NCBI RefSeq assembly: GCF_021018805.1
Contig: NC_086248.1
Coordinates: 92,773,239-92,837,238 of the forward strand
Length of the DNA: 64,000 bases
Origin: Prinia subflava
Lineage: Eukaryota > Chordata > Aves > Passeriformes > Cisticolidae
Direction of reading: 5' to 3'
Shown: positions 1-10,356 of the stretch, one piece after another
Layout of the letters: each line of letters starts with the position of its first letter
Position numbering within the stretch: position 1 is the stretch's first letter
The notes under the pieces: generated by a model
Databases searched by the model: none
Seen by the model: only the letters and a program-made list of their open reading frames with translations
What the model was told of the DNA's origin: nothing
Position numbers and translations under genes: made by a program

Positions 1-1940
1 GTGTTGGTCCTCTGGAGTGGATACCAAAATCAAAAGGTTTCACTCTCATCAACTAACATCAGTGTCTACTCCACAAATTTGGTTATCTACTCATTTTCCT
101 GATTTCTAGTATCATGTAGTTAGAATGTTCTTCCCCCTTGGTCAGTGCCCAGCAATACCAAGGTTGATGAACAGTGTGTCATGAACAGAAAAGCATGTCA
201 ACTTTTTATAGCAGTGCAAGAATGAGAAAAGCATGGTATTTTCTGTAGACATGTTACCAAATTCCTGAACAGCTGAGTGGTTATGGGGAGTTTTAAGTCA
301 TTTCTTTAAGCTGGACTAAGAGAAAAATAATAGGTAATTTCTTCTCCCTTGATTATTGTTCGAAGAGACCATCTGTAAAGATGTGTCTTTCTGTTCACCC
401 TGTTGAATGAAAAATTTCCACGTATGCTTTTGGGTGCAAAAAATACCAAAAAACATGGGGGGGCTGGATTTCACTCTCAGAGGTAGACAGAGGACTTCTC
501 TAGGGCTTCTGGAAGCAGAGTTTGTCAGCTGGTGTCAGGGGGAGCTGATCTCATGCTTATTTGATGGCAGAACGTGGCTATCAAACTGCTGGTGTTTCCC
601 TAACAATGACAGGTGAGCGAGGCTCCAGAGCTCTGTTATATCAGATTGATCACACGCATTTCCAGACAAGTGGTTTTTTTTTAAAGTGACTTCCAAAGGG
701 ACAAGAAGAAAAGCCTGAAGTAGAGAACAAGGGGCTGGCCTTGATCTGGCAATGTGAAATGAATTCAGTAAATCAGTGAGAGCTGCCCAAGTGTCTGTTT
801 GCCACGGGAATGGTTCAAGCGGCTCCTGGTGCAGGTCGGAGAACTCCTCTTGCCGGAGGGGACAAAGACTAGCAGTGAGGGAATACTTGCTATTATAAGC
901 ATGCTGGCTGCTGGCCGGCCGTGTATTAGCAGTTCTAGAGCTGTGAAGCCATATTTCCGTGATAAAAGTGGAAAATAATACCTGTATGGAGCTTACCTCA
1001 ACCTTGCAACTGCCCTGCAGTTCATTAGAGTGATTGCTCTTGAATCATTTGAGGCAAAGGGTGAAGTTCTGGTGTTGGTGCCTGAGACAACTACTTAGAA
1101 TTAATTACTAAAGTTTGGAGGTAACTGTGGTTTTTAACATTCACCCGTTGTTCAGCAGCTTCTGAGAGTGGCAAGTTCCTTCCAGCTGGGCGTTTGACTT
1201 ACCCGTGAAGTGACAGTGACATTTAGAAACCACAAATGAGTTTAAAGCATCCCAGCTCAGAAGCCACTTGGAGCACAACGCACCCGTTAAAGAGGTTAGG
1301 GTGGTAGTTGTGTGCTCCTGAAAAAGAAGGGAAGACCATAGTGTCTCCTGAGAAAGCTGTTCTTTGGGGTTCTGGTGCATGGCAGCCACAGAAGGCAGCC
1401 ACTAGCCGAAGGCTTTCCTGCCCGATTGGTTTTAAACTACAAACAGCATTCAGAGATACCCCATTTCTTTGACTGCTTTCAGCACTGGTTGTGACCAAAG
1501 TCAAGCACAAAGGTACAAAGGGCTTTCTGTGCATGCATAACTTTCAAATTAGTTCTCACATGGAGAGGGGAACATGGCCATAAATGCACGGGTAAAATAT
1601 CAAGCAGAGATTTCTTTCCTTAAAGATAATTGTGCTTGTTTCCCCTCCTGCTAATTATATCCTATAAATCCCCTACTCTCCCAACTCAGACAGTAACATT
1701 TTGTTACCTACATTCTGTCAGTAGACTTTGCAAAGATCTCTAACACATGTTATAAAAGTTATTGCTATAGTACTATATATAACAGCTTTGCATAAGAGAA
1801 TAGAGGGCTGCCACATTTAGAAAATGCAGGTGCTATGTAAGCCCCTTTCTGAAAGAAAGAACTTAGCTCAGTTTCCTTTGAAGAACCAGAGACTTGAAAT
1901 TGAAAACTGTATTAATGCCATTGTCTCCTTGTATCAGCAG
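1..1940 (+). other. PROX1: Final intron of PROX1 (3' part)
   Basis: The window opens inside an intron. Its 3' end is a standard acceptor: a pyrimidine-rich stretch ending in CAG at 1938-1940, directly before the codon for the valine that begins the last PROX1 coding segment. The preceding PROX1 coding exon, which would supply the earlier part of the homeo-prospero domain, is not here, so it lies upstream of base 1. The short open frames at 407-616 and on the minus strand at 1141-1534 resemble no protein I know and I treat them as chance. I see no recognisable transposon in this stretch. The intron assignment is firm at its 3' end and inferred for the rest. Confidence 0.88.
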
Positions 1941-2126
1941 GTTCCAGAGAGATTCCTGGAAGTGGCTCAGATCACGTTACGGGAGTTTTTCAATGCCATT
2001 ATCGCAGGCAAAGATGTTGATCCTTCCTGGAAGAAGGCCATATACAAGGTCATCTGTAAGCTGGACAGTGAGGTCCCTGAGATTTTCAAATCCCCAAACT
2101 GCCTACAAGAGCTTCTTCATGAGTAG
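1941..2126 (+). CDS. PROX1: PROX1, last coding exon (C-terminal end of homeo-prospero domain)
   Basis: This exon encodes 61 residues and a TAG stop at 2124-2126. PROX1 is a nuclear homeodomain-type transcription factor needed for lymphatic endothelial identity and for lens, liver, retina, heart and dentate gyrus development. The peptide starts VPERFLEVAQITLREFF and ends FKSPNCLQELLHE, which agrees with my recollection of the vertebrate PROX1 C-terminus over its whole length. If the protein has the usual 737 residues, these are about 677-737: the final helices of the prospero part of the composite DNA-binding domain. The exon begins in phase 0 right after the acceptor at 1938-1940. An open frame runs upstream to a methionine codon at 1824, but that extension is intronic and matches nothing in PROX1. 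No frameshift or missing residue is visible. Identity is near certain; Prox2 would differ in sequence. Confidence 0.97.
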   Translation, partial: VPERFLEVAQITLREFFNAIIAGKDVDPSWKKAIYKVICKLDSEVPEIFKSPNCLQELLHE

Positions 2127-2145
2127 AGAGTTCAGCAGCTATTTA

Positions 2146-2153
2146 TGAATGTA
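2146..2153 (+). promoter_or_regulatory. miR-181 8-mer seed site, proximal
   Basis: TGAATGTA is the reverse complement of miR-181 positions 2-8 followed by the A opposite position 1, so it is a full 8-mer site. It lies only 20 bases after the PROX1 stop codon. Direct repression of PROX1 by miR-181a through the 3' UTR is described in mammalian endothelium. That this exact copy is the functional one is inference. Confidence 0.6.
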
Positions 2154-2200
2154 TGAAAGTAGCGGTCCCCTCCTGATGCCCAAGTCATGTGTGTCTCTAT

Positions 2201-2255
2201 TTTAATTTCATATATATGTGTATCGCATACATATATATATGTATATGAAATTAGA
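2201..2255 (+). promoter_or_regulatory. Long AU-rich stem-loop in proximal PROX1 3' UTR
   Basis: Bases 2201-2223 can pair with 2233-2255 in one uninterrupted 23-bp stem. There are 19 Watson-Crick pairs and four G-U wobbles, closed by the 9-base loop CGCATACAT. The element starts 75 bases after the stop codon. The pairing can be read directly; whether it forms or does anything in the RNA is unknown. The sequence is alternating TA in part, so a simple-repeat origin is possible. Confidence 0.55.
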
Positions 2256-4494
2256 CTGATCCCTCCTGGATATAAGTTTTCGTTCAGTTCCAAGGGGATG
2301 GTTATGTTACTTCAGCCTTTGGTTTACTTTTGCCCGAGACCCTTAACATTTGAAGAATCAACGGGGTTAATTTTCAGGGAGAAGAGTTTGGAAGTGTGTA
2401 AAAGCCTGTCTTAGCAAGTTAGGGCATTATGTTTAAAAATGCTTTGTCAGATTTATTGCTTGCTGCAAAGTGGCATTTTGTCTTGGTGAGACTAATGTCA
2501 TGGCACAATACTACAGACAATGAACTTTATATTATGTTTATACTGCTAAAGGTCTGAACTCTGTGGAGTCACTTCATAAGCTTCGAGCTTTTTTATTTGT
2601 ATTTATATACTTTTTAATCAATAACTAGATTTTGTTTCATACTTCAAAAAAATACATCTGTTTTAGGTACTCACTCCAAGAAGTGACACCCAAACTAGCA
2701 AACCCTATGCTTCATGTTTTCCTTGCAGAAATGACAGATACCCTGCATCAGTAAACAACATGCCAGGTTCTTGTTTTTCCAAACTGCAGCAAGGGATGTT
2801 TGCACAAATCAAATACTGTTCTTGCAGGGTTAGGCCAGTAATTCATCCACAATATTGTAACAACCACACTAATTTTGGAATATGGTCAGCTTACTAAAGC
2901 GGAAGCATTTCACTCTCCATAGAGTAAAAATGAAACCTTCAGCATCGTATATTGCCATGTCTCGGTCTTACTTTAAGTGGCATAAGTCCCTAAATTTATT
3001 CTTTTCTTAGTCCATCCGGCCCCACAAGATCCCCTTTCCAGCATACAAAGTTCCCTGTCCATATCTGACATCTGTCCTGAAAAGCACTTTTTGAATGATC
3101 TTAGATGTAGTAAAGAGTCTTCACCTCATAGTGCTGAGGCAAAGGAAAGAAAAAAAAAACAACAAAAAAAGAGGCTTGTTTGTAGCTATAAAATATAATT
3201 AGTCTTTTCCTAATCAGAAGAATAAAAATTACATTTTCATTAAAATCTAATCAAGCATTATACAAAAATCACAGTGTCCTCCTGGCTATGCAGGGTTCAG
3301 ATAGCCAAATTGGATTTTTAAAATTACAGTAAGTGCAGCTTTAAAAAGAAAAAAAAAATCTATTTGAGCAATGTGGCTGCACTTGTCTTCTGAAGCTGGA
3401 GCTAGTGGTGACCAAAACCTGAGCTAGAGTGTAAAGTCCCTGATGGATCTGGGTTTGCCTGAATGCTACACCACGATGTGACAGAAAGAAAGAAAGAAAG
3501 CTAGCTGCTAGTTCTCATGCTTTCTTCAATGGCTCTCCTTTTCTCATGTTTTCAGAAAGAAATCATCTCCAGAAGTTTGGGGGAAGGTTGAATATGCTAT
3601 GGCACACTGTATTTGTCATTTTCTTTGTCGTCTTTTGTACAGATGCAGTAAGAATTTATTGTTATCATCAATAGTATTTTCCCCTACATAATTCAATTTA
3701 AATCTAGAGGAAGTTCCTAATTAGCCATGAATTATATTTAGGCCATTGAGGATATTGGTATCTTCTGTATTTTAAAATTACATTTTGACTTTGGAGAGTG
3801 AAAGTTTACCCATGTGACTAAAGAGCTGACCTGATCATTGCAATTTCACTTCATTTACAAATACTGCTGATAGACAGAAATGTATGAAAGCAATTATTGT
3901 TAGCAGAAAGCCTTAAAAACCTGCTGACTTCAAATTAAACAGCACAATCCTCCGATTCCCTGTCATTCTTTTCAAGCACTGGCAGTATCTGTAGAGTATA
4001 GGCAATGCAGACAATAGCATGGGATGAAGTGCCAACATTTTCACTATGCATTAAAAGCAAAACAAATCTTGATCTTAGACTCCCCGAGAGTACCTAATAC
4101 TGTACGTAACCTTACAGTAGACAGGATTTATTTTTCTTTCTTTTATTTTCTTACATTTTGTTTCATTTTATTTTCTTTTCTTTATTTCATCTTTCCTTTT
4201 TTTTTTCCTGTGTGTGTGCATGATTTGGTAAACATTACACTTCATAAAGATGTAACTCCAATGAATTCTGAGTAAGAAAGGATGAAAATTGTGTTCATGC
4301 ACTTTTTTTGATTTATGGGAAGAAGTGGCATAAAATGCTCAAGTTTTAATACAGTAAGTTCATCATTGGCATCAGATACAAAATATTACTTTGCATTGTC
4401 ACCCTGGACATAAGAAAGCAAAGCCATACTTTAATTATACTATGTGGACATACTACTAGCTACCATCTCAACCTGTGATTTTACCGTTGCTTTA

Positions 4495-4556
4495 TATTAT
4501 TATTATTATTCTATTATTATTCTATTATTATTAATATTATTATTATTATTATTATT
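4495..4556. repeat. (ATT)n trinucleotide microsatellite, interrupted
   Basis: Runs of ATT/TTA triplets with a few C and A interruptions, lying inside the PROX1 3' UTR. The interruptions suggest an older, fairly stable array. Confidence 0.9.
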
Positions 4557-4622
4557 TGGCTGCAATGGGATTCACATAATCTAAATAAGTGAAATTGTGT
4601 ACTCAACACTTGATGTTGTTGC

Positions 4623-4640
4623 ATTTATTTATTTATTTAT
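4623..4640 (+). promoter_or_regulatory. AU-rich element, overlapping ATTTA pentamers
   Basis: Four ATTTA-type units overlap in phase (ATTTATTTATTTATTTAT) within the PROX1 3' UTR. Overlapping pentamers of this kind are the classic AU-rich element recognised by decay and stabilising proteins such as TTP and HuR. It is equally a short (TTTA)n microsatellite, so function is inference. Confidence 0.5.
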
Positions 4641-5200
4641 GGGTAGTATAATCTCAATAGTAAATGAGGCATAGGAATTAGGAGTAGAAATTTCATCTTA
4701 AAAGCAAAATAAAAACCTCCTTGATCTGAAAAAGGAATAAATGATAATTTGATAATTTCAGTTGTGATTTTTCTGCATTTTATAGCCATATTGCCTTTGT
4801 GCCTCCCAATTCACCTAGAATTACAAATACATGGCATAGCTTGTACTAAATTCTATGTAGAATCCAATCCAGTTTCTTTTAAATGATCTCAATATTATTT
4901 CACAAAAAATGGCTAAAAGGCAGGAGGCTACTTTTGTTGTAATGAAAGGTTTACATAGGAAAAGAATTTCAAAATCCATGTAGAAACCCCATCTCGTCAT
5001 TCATTTACTGCTAATTCAGATTTATTTCTGCATATAAACTTGAGGTTATAGTCTGTGCCTAGACCTTAAATACACCAGCGGAAGGATAAAAAAAATCCTT
5101 CAAAATACCAGTTTTTCCCCCACAAGTACAATTGTTCTTGTGCCTTCTGTGGCTTACAATTTTCATCTTTTAAACTTTATTTTTCAATTACTACAGCTGC

Positions 5201-5206
5201 AATAAA
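5201..5206 (+). terminator. Candidate internal poly(A) signal
   Basis: AATAAA is followed within about 15 bases by a long T-rich stretch (5215-5237), a good layout for cleavage and a downstream element. Use would give a PROX1 3' UTR of about 3.1 kb that lacks the distal miR-181 site and the Pumilio-type sites. Confidence 0.4.
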
Positions 5207-5584
5207 CACTGACTTCTTTTTTTTTTTTCTTTTCCCAGCTGTTTGACATAATGTTGATAGCTATGCATATTTTGTGTCTTTTTAAAAATTAAAAAAATTA
5301 AAAAAAACAAAGCAGGAGAATACGTTTTTGAAGAAGAGAATTTTTAGAACAGTTTGATAACGCAAATTATTTTTTCTCAATTGTTTGAGCAGCATTCGAG
5401 TTTTGAAAATTCTTGTAGAAGCCAATTTTTTGTAACTGTGGTGCAAATCTTGTGTTTTCTTAGCCTGATGAAAAGTAGTATAGAAGCAATATTTCATACG
5501 TGACATATGTGCATATACAGATACGTATGTGGTCACACACACAGGACAACATGTGTGGGCATATGTATGTATATTTACACAGAA

Positions 5585-5602
5585 ACACACACACACACAC
5601 AC
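5585..5602. repeat. (AC)n dinucleotide microsatellite
   Basis: About nine AC units in the PROX1 3' UTR, just after a region of alternating AC/GT and AT steps (5505-5560). Confidence 0.9.
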
Positions 5603-6295
5603 AAAAATGCGTATGAAGTGAAAAGCTTACCTTTTTCCTATCTAGATTAAGAACCTATTTTAGACATTTGTTATGTTTTGTGAAAAGAATGTTCTATTTG
5701 AAACTACAAAACATTTAATTCTTACTGTATCTCTGGTTGTTTATTGGGAACGTTTCACATTTAATGGTAAACACGTGGAAGATGTTAGAATGTAGTAATT
5801 ATTTAAGGACGTGTTCACCCATGTATTCCTGAGGTTTGCTTTGTGCCTCTGAGTATTATTTAATTAAAGTGTTTTAAGTTTGCAGAATCTTTGTTACTGT
5901 ACCAGGTATGTGGGTGAACATTGAAAATCGAGGGGAACTTTTATAAAGCAATGTAAATATTCAACCTTACGGCTGTTCTTGCATAAAGACATAAGATTTT
6001 AATAACTACATTCTGAAAACATCTGTTGAATTTATAAGAAACACTACAGTAACTGTGTAGATAGTTGAAAGCATTCTTGAAAATCCAGCTCTCTACTTTT
6101 AAAAGTTAAGTCTCTTTCATCAGATGTCAAGGGAATGGGTAATACAGTTTCTGTAAAATTGCAGAATTTTTTCTATGTATATGAAGTCAGTTAATAGAAA
6201 AATGTTTTTTTTCCACAGGTTAATATTAATTAAGAAATAAAGGTGAAGATTTTGTGGCTTTAAAGATAGGATTTTCACCAGCAGCATTGAAAGAT

Positions 6296-6336
6296 TATAC
6301 ATATATATATATACAGAAAGATATATATATATATTA
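6296..6336. repeat. (AT)n dinucleotide repeat, two blocks
   Basis: Two alternating AT blocks separated by CAGAAAG inside the PROX1 3' UTR. They are self-complementary and could fold in RNA. Confidence 0.8.
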
Positions 6337-7067
6337 AAAATGGAAAGTGGTTTACAAAACCCCCAAAATGAGCACTGTACATGAGAAGTGAAAGCAAAAT
6401 CTATATTTGCCATGTGTATTATATAGCAATCATTGGTGTTAATAGTGCAAATGTTTCCTTCTGGTACCAACTCTGTGTTTGAAAATTCCAATACGCATTG
6501 TTTTCAAAAAGCTCCCCTTAAGGAATGTAACTGGTTTATATGAGTAAGCAGTTACTGTATTGCACTTAAATGTTCTGTTGAAGGAAATGCAATTTTGTTT
6601 TCTGTAGAACTGTTGGTTGTAAACCATCTATAAACTGAAGCTAAAAATGCTCATATTTAGAGCTGGGATGAAAACTGGTATTTAACCTTTGTATCTTCTT
6701 AGGAATATCCTTTTTAGTGTATGAAAGGTGGTGGCACTATGACTTTTTTCAGTCTTTTCATCTGAGCCACATTCACCTCTCTCCCAAAGCAGCCACCTTC
6801 CAAATGCACAAATACTGGGATATGTAGAAACAAATCTGGAAGAAACAGTGAGCTTACATTTTTCTCTAAAACCCATACCTTCTGCATTAATTGTACCACT
6901 CGAGTAAGATAGTAGACAAACACAATAACCATCTCATTACCATATAACATGTAAGAGTCAGAAACTAAAAAAGGAGGGGAAAAAGGCCTCTTTAGGTTGG
7001 TTTTAATGCTGCCCAGAAGACTCAAAGGTTAAGGTTTAAACTGATATTGTCCCAGCCATTACTCATA

Positions 7068-7130
7068 TGTATATAGTTACAAAAGTGACAAAACACTGCC
7101 TTTATATTATTTAGCAATATGTTGTAAATA
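7068..7130 (+). promoter_or_regulatory. Pair of Pumilio-type motifs in PROX1 3' UTR
   Basis: TGTATATA at 7068-7075 and TGTAAATA at 7123-7130 both fit the Pumilio recognition element TGTANATA. A third copy, TGTAAATA, lies at 5952-5959. Pumilio proteins repress or destabilise mRNAs that carry such sites. In AT-rich DNA some copies are expected by chance, so the pair is suggestive only. Confidence 0.4.
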
Positions 7131-7154
7131 GCATTATTAAGCTCTTTTTTTTGT

Positions 7155-7160
7155 AATAAA
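7155..7160 (+). terminator. Candidate internal poly(A) signal
   Basis: AATAAA about 5 kb into the 3' UTR, followed by a T-rich stretch at 7212-7234. It is a weaker candidate than the signal at 7679 because the T-rich element lies more than 50 bases away. Confidence 0.25.
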
Positions 7161-7642
7161 GACCCTTTAATTTGAAGATAGTACAATAACTGAACTGATA
7201 AAGTCAATTTTTGATTTTTTTTATTTTATTTTTTAGCTAGAGGCAATTTCAACTGTGGATTTTTTTGTTGTTGTCTATTGTTCTGAAGACTTTGCATAAT
7301 TTATTGGTTTAATTTATCCTAATTTATTTGATGAAGGTGTACAATTTTGTATTACCAAGGATGTACTGTAATATTAATTGATGACAAGATAAAACAATAA
7401 GACTCCCCTGTCCGTTTGGAAAAAAAAGGTGCAGTAGACAATTGATTGAAAAAAAGTTACAAATCTAGCTTGGCAGCTACTAAATTTAAGATAAACACAG
7501 GAAAAATGTTTGGGGGGGGGGTGGATTTTATTTTGTGTGTTTAAAGCTTTTGTATACTCTCCAGACTTTTACCTTTTTGCTTTGTACCACTTAAAGGATA
7601 CAGTAGTTCAATTGCCTTGTGTGCCTTCCATCTTCTCTAAAC

Positions 7643-7650
7643 TGAATGTA
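7643..7650 (+). promoter_or_regulatory. miR-181 8-mer seed site, distal
   Basis: A second TGAATGTA, only 29 bases before the distal AATAAA. It would be lost from any isoform that ends at an internal poly(A) signal. Confidence 0.5.
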
Positions 7651-7678
7651 TGTGCAGTATATATGCAAGCTTGTGCAA

Positions 7679-7684
7679 AATAAA
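7679..7684 (+). terminator. Distal PROX1 poly(A) signal
   Basis: Canonical AATAAA preceded by a TGTATGTGCAGTATATATG stretch (upstream U/GU-rich) and followed after 15-30 bases by GT- and T-rich sequence (7703-7730). The resulting UTR length matches what is known for vertebrate PROX1. Cleavage is expected near 7695-7710. Confidence 0.65.
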
Positions 7685-8809
7685 ATATAAATTACAAGCT
7701 CATTGCCATTGTTTACATTTATTTCCAAAAGTTTATGTTGCCCCATGTCAAGAGGTGAGCTCTTGAACCGCTCGGCTGTGGCCAGGCTGTGCCTAACACT
7801 GCAGTCCTCTGAAGGTTTTCTTTTCCCCTTAGTTCAAATTATTTATTAATGAAACTCCCAGCCCTCTTGCAAAATGGATATAATGATTTATGGCCTCGGT
7901 GCCCTACCTCCAGCACAGCGCCGGTTAAGATAATGAATGTTATTTTGCAATAGTCTATCTGACAAGGAATAACTCCCTGGAAGAGACCTGTTATGTCTGA
8001 GGCACAGACAGCCCTTTAAATTAAATGCAGCCAATGTGAGCTAGAAGGTGCTTCTGTTTATACTGTTAAATCATGTGCTGGGTGTACCTGCCATGCCGGT
8101 GTCCTGCAACAGGGAGTTCCTCAGGCTGGGTGAAGGCAGGGGTGGTGCTTGTGGAGCTGGGGTGGTTCAGATTTGGTTCACATTTGTTACCAGTTTGGCC
8201 TTGTCAGTGCTAGTGACCAGATACTATCCACTGTTCTTTTTGTTACAATCCATCACTCGTGCATCTCTTCTGTCTCAAGCTGTGTATTCATCAGCATTAC
8301 ATATAACTACTCTGTACCTACACAGTTCCTCAAAATGTATTTGTTCGTGGTTTTTCTTTTGTTTTTTTCTGTGTCTGCTGTTTCATATGTATCTTAAAAT
8401 TTTGGGGTTGAGTGGACCTTTGATTTACATGATTGTCTGTGTTTCAGACATGAAAGTTCTCTTTTTGGCTTAGAATTGGTGCAGATGGCAGTAAGACTGT
8501 AGCTTATTTAGACCACAAAATCCTGCAAGACTCTTCTGATTTTGAAGGAGAAGCATGTTAATAATATATTTTGATCTGAGGTCATTTATTTTAAGTATCT
8601 TCCCTGATTCAGCCTCAGGACACTCAGAGATGAGCTGGAGCTTGGATCCAGCTCTAGCTTCATTGTAACAACCAAATAAATACTTCGTATCTGCAACAGC
8701 AGTTACAACTCTGTGTATTTTTATACAACTGGAGATGCATTTGTTGGGCCACCTCAACACGAGGTGTAAAGGAGGTCTGTGGAAGGTCAGGAAGTTACAT
8801 CTACATAAC

Positions 8810-8857
8810 TAACAATCATTTAAACATGAGATCTAACAATCATTTAAATGTGAGATC
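8810..8857. repeat. 24-bp tandem duplication
   Basis: TAACAATCATTTAAACATGA followed by GATC at 8810-8833 is repeated at 8834-8857 with two differences (TG for CA). Only two copies are present. Confidence 0.85.
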
Positions 8858-10330
8858 TTCTCTGGTTTTCCTGAAAACAAATTGCCTCTCCTAGTTACAT
8901 CTATCCACATTACTAAACCAGCATACTAAAATAATTTTTGTCTTAGTTATCAAGACGTAACTAGGTGAGGGAGAGGGAGATCATCCTCAGGTACCCAGGT
9001 AATGGACCAAAGGATGTGAGCTGTGTGGGTAATTGCCAGCTCACTCTGTGCCTCTATCAGTTTTTCTCTCCAATGTACTGGTTCTGTGAACTGCGGGACA
9101 CTATTTGCCATTTTACCCTGCAGTGGAAAGCACACAGATCTCTAAATAAGAAATCCTAGTTATTGGCATCTCAGAGTACTGCAGGAGTTCAGAGCTAGAC
9201 TGGAACTTGGCAAGTAGTCCCTGTCATTGCAGAGGGCCAAATCAACTTTCCCAGGCTTCAAGCACCCTGAAATGATCCAAGTTCTGCAGATCTGGCCATC
9301 TGTGCTTGGAAATCCTCAGTTCCCCTAATACCTGGAATTTTTACAATAAGAAAGATACTATGTTCTAGCTTCAAAATTCTAAGGAAGACATGAATATCCC
9401 TAAACAAGGCAAATAATTGAACAGTTTTATGTCACTGAGATCATCTCTAGCAACTGGGGTCTTTTACACCTCACATTACGGAGCAGCTGAATGTGGAAGA
9501 GTGCATTTTGCCATTTGAGAGCCTGAAAGGGTTAATTGCTCTTGTTTTCTTGGTCTGTACCCTTATTTATGCCCAGTCTAGGTTGTGCCAACACAATTTC
9601 TATGGAGATGATCCCTTCTGATCCAGTCTTCCCTCTTTGTTAGGAGGGAGAGTGGCAGCATACGACTGACCGCGTTTGGGAAATAACACAAACGCGTCCC
9701 TCACTGTTTGCAATGGGTGCCAGTGCCTCCCCAAACTCATCTCAGTGACTTTTAAAATATGGCACTGTGCTTGTTTCAAGAACACGATCTGCAAAATTAA
9801 ATCTTTGCTAAATTCTGTTGTTGAATGAGGATGGAGGGCTCCCAGGGTGAAGGCAGAGCTTGATAAAAAGGGCTGGGGGTTGTTTCCCTGCCTGGTCCAA
9901 GAGTTTGACCCTCTGGGCACATTGCAGGGCCTGCCTGTTCTCCCAGCTTTTCAGTGGGCAGGGGCATTTGGAGAAGCTGCCTATTAAAGCTTGATAGATT
10001 GGTGGGTGCAGAAAATCCATCAATTGCTACAATAGCCATTTTTGTTTATTAGGACCAGAACCATGCCTGCACCTCAAAGAGATGAAAGAGGTGTCTTTTA
10101 TTTAAATATTAAAAAATTTTAGATGCCCAAATGAATGCTTATTGGCTTTGGGTAGGCTGATTCTTTCCAGAGCTGCAGAGCAGAGTGAGACACTGAGTCT
10201 CCTTCAGAGAAAGGACCCCCCCCCACCTCACTCTGCCCAGAGCCTGAGGGGCAGCAATTGCATTTTCGTGAATAAATCCAGGGCAAATGAATAGTAGTAC
10301 TTTCCCATTTATTTGGGAATCAGTGTGAAA

Positions 10331-10356
10331 AACCAACCAAACAAACAAACAAACAG
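10331..10356. repeat. (CAAA)n-type microsatellite
   Basis: AACC units grade into four to five AAAC units (10331-10356), a short degenerate tetranucleotide repeat. Confidence 0.8.

Larger units (their letters stand above)
2127..7705 (+). other. PROX1: PROX1 3' untranslated region
   Basis: About 5.6 kb of AT-rich sequence follows the stop codon without another splice acceptor and coding exon. It is rich in ATTTA pentamers and T runs and ends at an AATAAA (7679-7684) with a T/GT-rich stretch beyond it. Mammalian PROX1 transcripts are known to have an unusually long 3' UTR of several kilobases, so the length is expected. Short open frames inside it (for example 4024-4275 +, 5282-5602 -, 6120-6491 -) have no recognisable similarity. 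The 3' boundary is inferred from the signal, not from a transcript, and shorter isoforms ending at internal signals are possible. Confidence 0.8.

Noticed and set aside
407..616. Open frame in the PROX1 intron as a missing exon
   Set aside because: Its sequence does not correspond to any part of PROX1, and it lacks a matching acceptor and phase.
1824..1940. Upstream extension of the PROX1 exon frame to a methionine codon
   Set aside because: It lies on the intron side of a clear CAG acceptor, and its translation does not match PROX1.
7710..7717. TGTTTACA, an 8-mer match to miR-30
   Set aside because: It lies about 26 bases beyond the distal AATAAA, at or past the expected cleavage point, so it is probably not in the mRNA.
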